Origin: Streptomyces solicavernae
GTDB taxonomy: Bacteria; Actinomycetota; Actinomycetes; Streptomycetales; Streptomycetaceae
Direction of reading: 5' to 3'
DNA length: 64,000 nucleotides
Assembly (NCBI RefSeq): GCF_029968095.1
Contig: NZ_JASCIR010000002.1
Location: 372,001-436,000, forward strand
The notes beneath the pieces were generated by a model, which searched no databases, was not told where the DNA came from, and saw only the letters and a program-made list of their open reading frames with translations. Position numbers and translations under genes: made by a program. Below, in pieces: positions 43,981 through 52,258 of the stretch (positions within the stretch are counted from its first letter, which is position 1; each line of letters begins with the position of its first letter).

Positions 43981-44767
43981 GCAGACCCCCGAAGAAGCAC
44001 AGCAGCCCCGCATCCCGACGGTCATCGCCGACGAGCTGCACATCGTGTACCGCGTCAACGCGGGCTCCAAGGGCAAGGGCAGCGCCACCGCGGCCCTCAG
44101 CCGCATCGTGAAGCGCGGCGGCGAAGAGCGCGGCGTACGCAAGGTGCACGCCGTCAAGGGCGTCTCCTTCACCGCGTACCGCGGCGAGGCCGTCGGCCTG
44201 ATCGGCTCCAACGGCTCCGGCAAGTCCACCCTCCTGCGCGCCATCGCGGGCCTGCTCCCGGCGGAGAAGGGCAAGGTCTACACCGACGGCCAGCCCTCCC
44301 TGCTCGGCGTGAACGCGGCCCTGATGAACGACCTGACGGGCGAGCGGAACGTCATACTCGGCGGGCTCGCGATGGGCATGTCCCGCGAGCAGATCCGGGC
44401 GCGCTACCAGGACATCGTCGACTTCTCCGGCATCAACGAGAAGGGCGACTTCATCACCCTGCCGATGCGCACCTACTCCTCCGGCATGGCGGCCCGCCTG
44501 CGCTTCTCCATCGCCGCCGCCAAGGACCACGACGTCCTGATGATCGACGAGGCCCTGGCCACCGGCGACCGCAAGTTCCAGAAGCGCTCCGAGGCCCGCA
44601 TCCGCGAGCTGCGCAAGGAGGCCGGCACGGTCTTCCTGGTGAGCCACAACAACAAGTCGATCCGCGACACCTGCGACCGTGTCCTGTGGCTGGAGCGCGG
44701 CGAGCTCCGCATGGACGGCCCCACGGACGAGGTGCTCAAGGAGTACGAGAAGTTCACCGGCAAGTAG
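43973..44767 (+). CDS. ABC exporter ATPase (TagH/Wzt-like)
   Basis: A 264-aa nucleotide-binding subunit: a Walker A GSNGSGKST, a signature YSSGMAARLRFSIAAA and Walker B DVLMIDEALATGD, followed by HNNKSIRDTCDRVLWLERGEL. The YSSGM signature and LGGLAMGMSREQI segment are typical of teichoic acid and O-antigen exporters. It has no C-terminal carbohydrate-binding domain (as in large Wzt), so product recognition would rest on other parts. It overlaps the permease by 8 bp. A weak 7-bp GC stem lies about 15-45 bp downstream. Confidence 0.92.
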   Translation: MAEQTPEEAQQPRIPTVIADELHIVYRVNAGSKGKGSATAALSRIVKRGGEERGVRKVHAVKGVSFTAYRGEAVGLIGSNGSGKSTLLRAIAGLLPAEKGKVYTDGQPSLLGVNAALMNDLTGERNVILGGLAMGMSREQIRARYQDIVDFSGINEKGDFITLPMRTYSSGMAARLRFSIAAAKDHDVLMIDEALATGDRKFQKRSEARIRELRKEAGTVFLVSHNNKSIRDTCDRVLWLERGELRMDGPTDEVLKEYEKFTGK

Positions 44768-44987
44768 CACATTCAGGCCAGGGCCCCACTGGCCGCGTCC
44801 CGGCGGGGCCCCGGCCGTCAACTCCCGTACGAAAGCGGAATGTTGACCCGGAAATCCGCGCCGACCTGCGGCGCGGCGCACCCCCGGAACACCGCGCGGC
44901 GGCGTACAACGTAAGCTGGGCTGGTCGGCGGCGTGTCCGAAATGAGCCGTCTCGGGTTGGCAGTGTAGAACGGGAGATGTGACGGCA

Positions 44988-45053
44988 ATGGCTACGGAAA
45001 GCATCCTCCGCCCCAATGCCCCCGCCGTCCCCGCGCCGGGCAGCACCCGGTGA
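44988..45053 (+). CDS. Small ORF, 21 aa, overlapping the hpnC start
   Basis: ATG 44988 encodes MATESILRPNAPAVPA and ends at TGA 45051, which overlaps the GTG start of hpnC (GTGA). GGGAG lies 11-12 nt upstream. The overlap is the same as between later hpn genes, so it could be a translated leader driving hpnC. Its existence as a protein is unproven. The 220-bp gap before it holds no other gene; I see no clear -35/-10 pair. Confidence 0.4.
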   Translation: MATESILRPNAPAVPAPGSTR

Positions 45054-45952
45054 CGGGAGGCAGGGCGGCGCGCCCCGCCCTCCCGGAGCGCGCGACTCTC
45101 GACAAGGCTGCCGACGAGAACTTCCCGGTGGCCCCGTTCTTTCTGCCCCGCGCCTGGCGCGACGACCTCCTCGCGATCTACGGCTTCGCCCGGCTCGTCG
45201 ACGACATCGGCGACGGCGACCTCGCCCCCGGCGGCGCCGACGCCCGCCTCCTCGGCCTCGACCCGGCGGCCGCGGAGGACCGGCTCGCCCTCCTCGACGC
45301 GTACGAGGCCGACCTGCGCAGGGTCTTCGGCTCCACCCCGAACCACCCGCTGCTCAGGCGCCTCCAGCCCACGGTCCGACGCCACCGCCTCACGCCCGAG
45401 CCGTTCCTCGGCCTGATCGCGGCCAACCGCCAGGACCAGCTGGTCAGCCGGTACGCGACGTACGACGACCTGCTCGCGTACTGCGAGCTCTCCGCCAACC
45501 CGGTCGGCCGCCTCGTCCTCGCCGTCACCGGCACCACGAGCCCCGAGCGCCTCCGCCGCTCCGACGCCGTGTGCACCGCGCTGCAGATCGTCGAGCACGT
45601 CCAGGACATCGCCGAGGACCTGACCCGGGACCGGATCTATCTGCCCGCCGAGGACATGACCCGCTTCGGCGTGCAGGAGTCCGACCTCGCGGCGCCCGCG
45701 GCCACCGCGAACGTGCGGGCCCTGACCGCCTTCGAGGCGGAGCGCGCCCGCGGCCTGCTCGACGAGGGCGCGCCGCTGGTGCACAGCGTGCGCGGACGGC
45801 TCCGGCTGCTGCTCGCCGGCTTCGTCGGCGGCGGCCGCGCCGCCCTGCGCGCCGTCGAGGCCGCCCGGCACGACGTACTCCCCGGACCGCCCAAGCCGAC
45901 CAGGGCCGGGCTGCTGCGTGAGGTCGGGGCGACCCTGCGAGGTGAGGGGTGA
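45050..45952 (+). CDS. hpnC: Squalene synthase HpnC (hydroxysqualene synthase)
   Basis: A 300-aa trans-isoprenyl diphosphate synthase-fold enzyme that converts presqualene diphosphate to hydroxysqualene in the three-enzyme HpnCDE route to squalene. ENFPVAPFFLPRAWRDDLLAIYGFARLVDDIGDG provides the first Asp-rich motif (about 26-56), and HVQDIAEDLTRDRIYLPAEDMTRFGV is the second Asp-rich region. GTG start overlaps a small upstream ORF; the stop overlaps hpnD (GTGA). First classic gene of the hopanoid operon, which runs to the aminotransferase at 54754. Confidence 0.93.
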   Translation: MTGGRAARPALPERATLDKAADENFPVAPFFLPRAWRDDLLAIYGFARLVDDIGDGDLAPGGADARLLGLDPAAAEDRLALLDAYEADLRRVFGSTPNHPLLRRLQPTVRRHRLTPEPFLGLIAANRQDQLVSRYATYDDLLAYCELSANPVGRLVLAVTGTTSPERLRRSDAVCTALQIVEHVQDIAEDLTRDRIYLPAEDMTRFGVQESDLAAPAATANVRALTAFEAERARGLLDEGAPLVHSVRGRLRLLLAGFVGGGRAALRAVEAARHDVLPGPPKPTRAGLLREVGATLRGEG

Positions 45953-46917
45953 GCGAAACCATGGGTGCCGCAGCCGACACGGACAACGACGCACCGCCGA
46001 CCGCGCCGGTGCTCGCCGCATACAGCTACTGCGAGGCCGTCACCGGCGGGCAGGCGCGCAACTTCGCGTACGGCATCAGACTGCTGCCGACGCCCAAGCG
46101 GCGCGCCATGTCCGCGCTGTACGCGTTCTCGCGGCGGGTCGACGACATCGGTGACGGCACGCTCGCCCCCGACGTCAAGCGCACCCGCCTGGAGGCAACC
46201 CGGCAGCTGCTCGACCGCATCAGGGACGGCGCCGTCGACGAGGACGACACCGACCCGGTCGCCGTCGCCCTCAGCCACGCCGCGCGCACCTTCCCGATCC
46301 CGCTCGGCGGCCTCGACGAACTCATCGACGGCGTCCTCATGGACGTACGCGGCGAGACCTACGAGACCTGGGACCAGCTGAAGACGTACTGCCGCTGCGT
46401 CGCCGGGGCCATCGGGCGGCTCTCACTCGGCGTCTTCGGCACCGAGCCGGGCGCACACCAGGCCGAACGCGCCCCGGAGTACGCCGACACACTCGGACTC
46501 GCCCTCCAACTCACCAATATCCTCAGGGACGTTCGGGAAGACGCCGAAGGCGGCCGCGTCTATCTGCCCGCCGACGACCTCGCCAAGTTCGGCTGCACCG
46601 ACGCCTTCCGCGGACCGAAGCCGCCACAGGACGCCGACTTCGCCGGGCTCGTGCACTTCGAAGTGCGCCGCGCCCGCGCCCTGTTCGTCGAGGGGTACCG
46701 GCTCCTGCCGATGCTCGACCGCCGCAGCGGCGCCTGCGTCGCCGCCATGGCCGGCATCTACCGCCGCCTCCTCGACCGCATCGAGCGCGACCCCGAGGCC
46801 GTCCTGCGCGGCCGCGTCTCGCTGCCCGGCCACGAGAAGGCGTACGTCGCCGTGCGCGGCCTCTCCGGGCTCGACGCCCGGCACATCGCCCGCAGGACCA
46901 CGAGGAGGCGCGCATGA
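45949..46917 (+). CDS. hpnD: Presqualene diphosphate synthase HpnD
   Basis: A 322-aa enzyme that condenses two farnesyl diphosphates to presqualene diphosphate. Key motifs: ARNFAYGIRLLPTPKRRAMSALYAFSRRVDDIGDGTL (first Asp-rich), and QLTNILRDVREDAEGGRVYLPADDLAKFG (second Asp-rich, DxxxD). It is larger at the C-terminus than HpnC (extra helix with RRSGACVAAMAGIYRRLL). Start (GTG, overlapping hpnC) and stop (ATGA overlap with hpnE) indicate strict translational coupling. Confidence 0.95.
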   Translation: MSETMGAAADTDNDAPPTAPVLAAYSYCEAVTGGQARNFAYGIRLLPTPKRRAMSALYAFSRRVDDIGDGTLAPDVKRTRLEATRQLLDRIRDGAVDEDDTDPVAVALSHAARTFPIPLGGLDELIDGVLMDVRGETYETWDQLKTYCRCVAGAIGRLSLGVFGTEPGAHQAERAPEYADTLGLALQLTNILRDVREDAEGGRVYLPADDLAKFGCTDAFRGPKPPQDADFAGLVHFEVRRARALFVEGYRLLPMLDRRSGACVAAMAGIYRRLLDRIERDPEAVLRGRVSLPGHEKAYVAVRGLSGLDARHIARRTTRRRA

Positions 46918-48284
46918 GCGGGTACGAGAGCAAGTCCGCCGTCGTCGTCGGCGGCGGCCTCGCCGGGGTCACCGCCGCGCTCGCGCTCGCCGACGGCGGA
47001 CTGCGCGTCACCCTCCTCGAAGGCCGGCCGCGCCTCGGCGGGCTCGCATTCTCCTTCCGGCGCGGCGAGCTCACCGTCGACAACGGCCAGCACGTGTACC
47101 TGCGTTGCTGCACCGCTTACCGCTGGTTCCTCGACCGGATCGGCGGCGCCGCGCTCGCCCCGCTGCAGGACCGGCTCGACGTCCCCGTGCTCGACGCCGA
47201 CCGGATGCGGCTCGGCAGGCTTCGCCGCACCGCGCTGCCCGTGCCCCTGCACCTCGCCGCCGGCCTCTCCACGTACCCGCATCTCTCCCTGGCCGAGCGC
47301 GCCAAGGTGGGCCGCGCCGCGCTCGCCCTGAAGGCGCTCGACCTCGACGACCCCGCCCTGGACGGACAGGACTTCGGGTCGTGGCTGGCCGCGCGCGGGC
47401 AGTCGCCGCGGGCGGTCGAGGCGCTGTGGGACCTGGTCGGCGTGGCCACCCTGAACGCCACCGCCCGGGACGCCTCGCTCGCCCTCGCCGCCATGGTCTT
47501 CAAGACCGGCCTGCTCACCGACCCGGGCGCCGCCGACATCGGCTGGTCCCACGTCCCGCTCGGCGAACTCCACGACACCCTCGCCCGCAAGGCCCTGGCC
47601 GAGGCCGGAGTGCGGGTCGAGACCCGGGCCAAGGCCGGTTCCCTCTCCCGTACGGAGACCGGCAGTTGGCGCGTCACGGCCGAGGGCGAACGCCTTGACG
47701 CCGACGCCGTCGTGCTCGCCGTACCGCAGCGCGAGGCCCACGGCCTGCTGCCCGAGGGCGCGCTCGACGACCCCGGGACGCTGCTCGCCATCGGCACCGC
47801 GCCGATCCTGAACGTCCATGTGCTGTACGACCGCAAGGTGCTGAAGAGGCCGTTCTTCGCCGCGGTCGGCTCGCCGGTGCAGTGGGTCTTCGACCGCACC
47901 GACGCCTCCGGGTACGGGGGCGGGCAGTACCTCGCCCTGTCCCAGTCCGCCGCGCAGGACGAGATCGACGCACCCGTCGCCCGGCTGCGCGCCCGCTATC
48001 TGCCCGAACTGGAGCGGCTGCTGCCCGCGGCACGCGGCGCCCACGTACGGGACTTCTTCGTCACCCGGGAGCGCACCGCGACCTTCGCTCCCACCCCCGG
48101 CGTCGGCCGCCTGCGGCCCGGCGCCCGCACCGAGGCACCCGGCCTGTACCTGGCCGGCGCGTGGACGGCCACCGGCTGGCCCGCGACCATGGAGGGCGCC
48201 GTGCGCAGCGGGACCACCGCGGCACGCGCCGCGCTCTCCGCCCTGAGCCGCCCCCACGACCATCTCTTTCAGGAGGCGGCATGA
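46914..48284 (+). CDS. hpnE: Hydroxysqualene dehydroxylase HpnE
   Basis: A 456-aa FAD-dependent amine-oxidase-fold enzyme that reduces hydroxysqualene to squalene, completing the route from farnesyl diphosphate. SAVVVGGGLAGVTAALALADGGLRVTLLEGRPRLGG is the dinucleotide-binding domain (about 8-42), and a C-terminal PGLYLAGAWTATGWPATMEGAVRSG binds FAD. NATARDASLALAAMVFKTGLL lies in the substrate domain. It overlaps hpnD and the polyprenyl synthase genes by 4 bp on each side. Confidence 0.95.
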   Translation: MSGYESKSAVVVGGGLAGVTAALALADGGLRVTLLEGRPRLGGLAFSFRRGELTVDNGQHVYLRCCTAYRWFLDRIGGAALAPLQDRLDVPVLDADRMRLGRLRRTALPVPLHLAAGLSTYPHLSLAERAKVGRAALALKALDLDDPALDGQDFGSWLAARGQSPRAVEALWDLVGVATLNATARDASLALAAMVFKTGLLTDPGAADIGWSHVPLGELHDTLARKALAEAGVRVETRAKAGSLSRTETGSWRVTAEGERLDADAVVLAVPQREAHGLLPEGALDDPGTLLAIGTAPILNVHVLYDRKVLKRPFFAAVGSPVQWVFDRTDASGYGGGQYLALSQSAAQDEIDAPVARLRARYLPELERLLPAARGAHVRDFFVTRERTATFAPTPGVGRLRPGARTEAPGLYLAGAWTATGWPATMEGAVRSGTTAARAALSALSRPHDHLFQEAA

Positions 48285-49402
48285 GCAGCAGCAGTACCGG
48301 ATCTAGAGGAGAGACTGTGCCGACTGTGCCTTCGGCTGCCGGCGTCGCGGACGACGTGGACGACGTGGACGGCGTGGACATCAGCGGGGTGCTCGACCGC
48401 GGGCGCACCCTGGCCACGCCGGTGCTGCGCGCCGCCGTGGACCGCCTCGCGCCGCCCATGGACACCGTGGCCGCGTACCACTTCGGCTGGATCGACGCCG
48501 AGGGCCGGCCCTCCGCGGGCGACGGCGGCAAGGCGGTACGCCCGGCCCTGGCGCTGCTCTCCGCCGAGGCCGCAGGGGCCGCGCCCGAGGTGGGCATCCC
48601 CGGCGCGGTCGCCGTCGAGCTCGTGCACAACTTCTCGCTGCTCCACGACGACCTGATGGACGGCGACGAGCAGCGCCGCCACCGCGACACGGTGTGGAAG
48701 GTGCACGGCCCGGCGCAGGCCATCCTCGTCGGCGACGCCCTGTTCGCCCTCGCCAACGAGATCCTGCTCGAACTGGGCACCGTGGAGGCGGGCCGTGCCA
48801 CCCGCCGGCTCACCACCGCCTCCCGGAAGCTGATCGACGGCCAGGCCCAGGACATCAGTTACGAGCACCGCGAGCGGGTCACCGTCGAGGAGTGCCTGGA
48901 GATGGAGGGCAACAAGACGGGCGCCCTGCTCGCCTGCGCGGTCTCCATCGGCGCGGTCCTCGGCGGCGCCGACGAGCGCACCGCCGACGCCCTGGAGCGC
49001 TACGGCTACCACCTGGGCCTCGCCTTCCAGGCGGTGGACGACCTGCTCGGCATCTGGGGCGACCCGGAGGCCACCGGCAAGCAGACCTGGAGCGACCTGC
49101 GCCAGCGCAAGAAGTCGCTGCCCGTGGTGGCCGCCCTGAGCGCCGAGGGCGAGGCCGCCGAGCGGCTGGGCGAACTGCTCGCCGCCGACGCCAAGAGCAG
49201 CGACTTCGAGAACTTCTCGGAGGAGGAGTTCGCCGCCCGCGCCGCCCTCATCGAGGAGGCGGGCGGCCGCGACTGGACCGCCCAGGAGGCACGCCGCCAG
49301 CACACGATCGCCGTCGAGGCCCTCGACAGCGTGGACATGCCGGAGAAGGTCAGACGGCAGCTGGTCGCCCTGGCCGACTTCGTCGTCGTACGAAAGAGAT
49401 GA
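48281..49402 (+). CDS. Polyprenyl diphosphate synthase (hopanoid cluster)
   Basis: Up to 373 aa from ATG 48281, immediately overlapping hpnE; GTG 48317 with AGAGGAGA upstream is an alternative (361 aa). First Asp-rich motif LLHDDLMDGDEQRR and second AVDDLLGIWGD are those of short-chain trans-prenyl synthases, with GDALFALA, LIDGQAQDISYE and EGNKTGALLACA before. It should make farnesyl (or geranylgeranyl) diphosphate from IPP/DMAPP to feed HpnD. The first 30 residues are Ser/Asp-rich and disordered (DDVDDVDGVD), unusual for the family. Confidence 0.93.
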   Translation: MSSSSTGSRGETVPTVPSAAGVADDVDDVDGVDISGVLDRGRTLATPVLRAAVDRLAPPMDTVAAYHFGWIDAEGRPSAGDGGKAVRPALALLSAEAAGAAPEVGIPGAVAVELVHNFSLLHDDLMDGDEQRRHRDTVWKVHGPAQAILVGDALFALANEILLELGTVEAGRATRRLTTASRKLIDGQAQDISYEHRERVTVEECLEMEGNKTGALLACAVSIGAVLGGADERTADALERYGYHLGLAFQAVDDLLGIWGDPEATGKQTWSDLRQRKKSLPVVAALSAEGEAAERLGELLAADAKSSDFENFSEEEFAARAALIEEAGGRDWTAQEARRQHTIAVEALDSVDMPEKVRRQLVALADFVVVRKR

Positions 49403-49463
49403 TCACCATCCGCGTCACCCGCAGCACCCTCATATGAATCGCGGTCGCCGGCCGGTGCGCTGA
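49399..49463 (+). other. Two tiny overlapping ORFs in the 198-bp spacer before shc
   Basis: ATG 49399 overlaps the polyprenyl synthase stop (ATGA) and encodes 12 codons (MITIRVTRSTLI); its stop again overlaps (ATGA) a 9-codon ORF at 49434-49463. The rest of the spacer is CAGCA-rich with no gene. These may be remnants of a small protein gene or a ribosome relay to shc. Protein existence is not claimed. Confidence 0.3.
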
Positions 49464-49600
49464 CCAGCACCACACCAGCACGAGCAGCACGCGCAGCAGA
49501 GCAGCAAGAGCGGCACGAGCAGCACGGCAGCCACCGGCCGACGGCGGACCCCAGCACAGCAGCACTTCGAGAGTTCACGAATCTGCACGGAGGGGAAGCC

Positions 49601-51610
49601 ATGACAGCGACGACCGACGGAAGCGGCGGGGCGTTCGGGCCCCGCGCGGCCGCGGCCAGGGAGACCGAGGAGAGCCCCGACACGTTCGAGGCGGCCCTCA
49701 GAGCCACCGAACGCGCCACCCGGCTGCTGTTCTCGCGGCAGCACAGCGAGGGCTGGTGGAAGGGCGACCTTGAGACGAACGTGACGATGGACGCGGAAGA
49801 CCTGCTTCTGCGCCAGTTCCTCGGCATCGGGGACGAGAGGACCACCCGGGCCGCCGCCCTGTTCATCCGCGGCGAGCAGCGCGCCGACGGCACCTGGGCC
49901 ACGTTCTACGGCGGGCCCGGCGAACTCTCCACCACCATCGAGGCGTACGTCGCCCTGCGCCTGGCCGGGGACGCGCCGGACGCCCCGCACATGGCGCGGG
50001 CCTCCGCCTGGATCCGCGCCCGCGGCGGCATCGCCTCGGCCCGGGTGTTCACCCGGATCTGGCTGGCCCTTTTCGGCTGGTGGAAGTGGGACGACCTGCC
50101 GGAACTGCCGCCGGAACTCATCTGGTTCCCGAAGTGGTTCCCGCTCAACATCTACGACTTCGGCTGCTGGGCCCGGCAGACCATCGTGCCGCTCACCATC
50201 GTCTCCGCGAAGCGGCCGGTCCGCCCCGCGCCGTTCCCGCTCGACGAGCTGCACACCGATGCGCGCGTACCGAATCCGCCCAAGCCCCCGGCGCCGTTGG
50301 CGAGTTGGGACGGGCTGTTCCAGCGGCTCGACCAGGCGCTGCACGCGTACCAGAAGGTGGCCGTGCCGGGGCTCAGGCGGATGGCGATGCGCGCCGCGGG
50401 CCGCTGGATCATCGAGCGGCAGGAGAACGACGGCTGCTGGGGCGGCATCCAGCCCCCGGCCGTGTACTCCGTCATCGCCCTGCACCTGCTCGGCTACGAC
50501 CTCGACCACCCGGTCCTGCGCGAAGGGCTCGCCTCACTCGACCGGTTCGCGGTCCGGCGGGAGGACGGGGCGCGGATGATCGAGGCCTGCCAGTCGCCCG
50601 TCTGGGACACCTGCCTCGCCACGATCGCGCTCGCCGACGCGGGCGTGCCCGCCGACGACCCGCGCCTGGTGAAGGCCGCCGACTGGATGCTCGCCGAGCA
50701 GATCACCCGGCCCGGCGACTGGTCGGTGCGCAGGCCCGGGCTCGCCCCCGGCGGCTGGGCGTTCGAGTTCCACAACGACAACTACCCGGACATCGACGAC
50801 ACCGCCGAGGTCGCCCTCGCGCTCCGCCGCGTACGCCACCCCGACCCCGCCCGCGTGGACGCGGCGATCCGCCGGGGCATGGACTGGACGCTCGGCATGC
50901 AGTCGAAGAACGGCGCCTGGGCCGCCTTCGACGCCGACAACACCAGCGCCTTCCCCAACCGCCTCCCGTTCTGCGACTTCGGCGAGGTCATCGACCCGCC
51001 CTCCGCCGACGTCACCGCGCATGTCCTGGAGATGCTGGCGTATGAGGGCCGGGCGTCCGACCCGCGCGCCCGGCGCTCCCTCGCGTGGCTGCTCGCCGAA
51101 CAGGAGGCCGGCGGTCCGTGGTTCGGGCGCTGGGGCGTCAACTACCTGTACGGGACCGGCTCGGTGGTGCCCGCCCTGGTCGCCGCAGGGCTGCCCACCG
51201 CGCACCCGGCGATCCGGCGGGCGGTGACCTGGCTGGAGTCGGTGCAGAACGAGGACGGCGGCTGGGGCGAGGACCTGCGGTCGTACGCCGACCCTGCGTG
51301 GGTGGCGAGCGGCGAGTCCACCGCCTCGCAGACCGCCTGGGCCCTGCTCGCCCTGCTGGCCGCGGACGAGCGGGGCTCCAAGGCCGTCGAGCGCGGCGTG
51401 GCCTGGCTCGCCGGGACGCAGAACGACGACGGGACCTGGGACGAGCCGTACTTCACCGGCACCGGGTTCCCGTGGGACTTCTCGATCAACTACCACCTGT
51501 ACCGGCAGGTCTTCCCGCTGACCGCGCTCGGCCGGTACGTCCACGGCACGGGACACGGGCCGGGACACGGGCCGGGACACGGGCACGGGCCGGGACACGG
51601 GGCGCCTTGA
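49601..51610 (+). CDS. shc: Squalene-hopene cyclase
   Basis: A 669-aa membrane-associated cyclase that folds squalene into hopene/hopanol, the committed hopanoid step. The catalytic acid motif is D397-I-D399-D400-T-A (NYPDIDDTAEVALAL); repeated QW motifs (QKNGAWAAFD, QNEDGGWGED, QNDDGTWDEPYF among others) stiffen the alpha/alpha barrel. ATG 49601 has GGAGGGG upstream. The C-terminus carries an unusual GHGPGHG tail (about 649-667) encoded by a 12-bp tandem repeat. It abuts hpnG: the final TGA shares a base with hpnG's ATG. Confidence 0.97.
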   Translation: MTATTDGSGGAFGPRAAAARETEESPDTFEAALRATERATRLLFSRQHSEGWWKGDLETNVTMDAEDLLLRQFLGIGDERTTRAAALFIRGEQRADGTWATFYGGPGELSTTIEAYVALRLAGDAPDAPHMARASAWIRARGGIASARVFTRIWLALFGWWKWDDLPELPPELIWFPKWFPLNIYDFGCWARQTIVPLTIVSAKRPVRPAPFPLDELHTDARVPNPPKPPAPLASWDGLFQRLDQALHAYQKVAVPGLRRMAMRAAGRWIIERQENDGCWGGIQPPAVYSVIALHLLGYDLDHPVLREGLASLDRFAVRREDGARMIEACQSPVWDTCLATIALADAGVPADDPRLVKAADWMLAEQITRPGDWSVRRPGLAPGGWAFEFHNDNYPDIDDTAEVALALRRVRHPDPARVDAAIRRGMDWTLGMQSKNGAWAAFDADNTSAFPNRLPFCDFGEVIDPPSADVTAHVLEMLAYEGRASDPRARRSLAWLLAEQEAGGPWFGRWGVNYLYGTGSVVPALVAAGLPTAHPAIRRAVTWLESVQNEDGGWGEDLRSYADPAWVASGESTASQTAWALLALLAADERGSKAVERGVAWLAGTQNDDGTWDEPYFTGTGFPWDFSINYHLYRQVFPLTALGRYVHGTGHGPGHGPGHGHGPGHGAP

Positions 51611-52251
51611 TGGCTGCCGCGGAGCGCGTACCGCCGCTGCTCATCGCCTGTGCGCTGCGCATCGAGTGCCTGGCGCTGCGCACGGGCGAGCGCGGCGCCG
51701 CGTCCGGGCCGCGCACCGTCGTACGGACCGGCATGGGCCCGAAGGCGGCCGAGCGTGCGGTGCTGCGCACGCTCGGTGACCCGGCCCACGAGGAGGCCGC
51801 GGTCGTCGCCACCGGGTTCTGCGCGGGGCTCGCCCCCGGCATGCACCCCGGTGACCTGGTGGTCGCCGGGCAGACCCGGGACGGACACGGCACGACGTCC
51901 TGCGACGCTCCGGAGCTGCTGGTGAAAGAGCTGGTCAGGGTCGTTCCGGGACGCACTGTGCACACCGGCCCGCTGATCGGCTCCGACCATGTGGTGCGCG
52001 GCCACGAGCGGGCCGAACTGCTCGCCAGGGGCGCCATCGCCGTCGACATGGAGTCCGCGGCGACGCTGCGCACGGCGGTACGGGACGGGCCCCGCCCGGT
52101 TGCGGCCGTACGGGTGGTCGTGGACGCTCCAGAACATGAACTGGTCCGGATCGGCACGGTACGCGGTGGAATATCGGCTTTCCGCGTACTTCGTGCAGTA
52201 CTTCCGGCTTTCTCTGAATGGCACCGTTCTTTGCTGCTCCCCAGGAGGTGA
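51610..52251 (+). CDS. hpnG: Adenosylhopane nucleosidase HpnG
   Basis: A 213-aa phosphorylase/nucleosidase-fold protein with LIACALRIECLALR, VVRTGMGPKAAERA and VATGFCAGLAPGMHPGDLVVA, ending with a phosphorylase-superfamily AIAVDMESAATLRT motif (Glu ligand). In the hopanoid pathway HpnG removes adenine from adenosylhopane to give ribosylhopane. It starts directly at the shc stop (TGATG, 1-bp overlap) and is 7 bp before hpnH, an arrangement that strongly supports the role. Length fits the family. Confidence 0.92.
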   Translation: MAAAERVPPLLIACALRIECLALRTGERGAASGPRTVVRTGMGPKAAERAVLRTLGDPAHEEAAVVATGFCAGLAPGMHPGDLVVAGQTRDGHGTTSCDAPELLVKELVRVVPGRTVHTGPLIGSDHVVRGHERAELLARGAIAVDMESAATLRTAVRDGPRPVAAVRVVVDAPEHELVRIGTVRGGISAFRVLRAVLPAFSEWHRSLLLPRR

Positions 52252-52258
52252 GCGAGTT

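Noticed and set aside
44839..44920. Promoter for the hpn operon (TTGACC, TAAGCT-like hexamers)
   Set aside because: Spacing between any -35 and -10 pair was wrong; no convincing promoter could be assigned.
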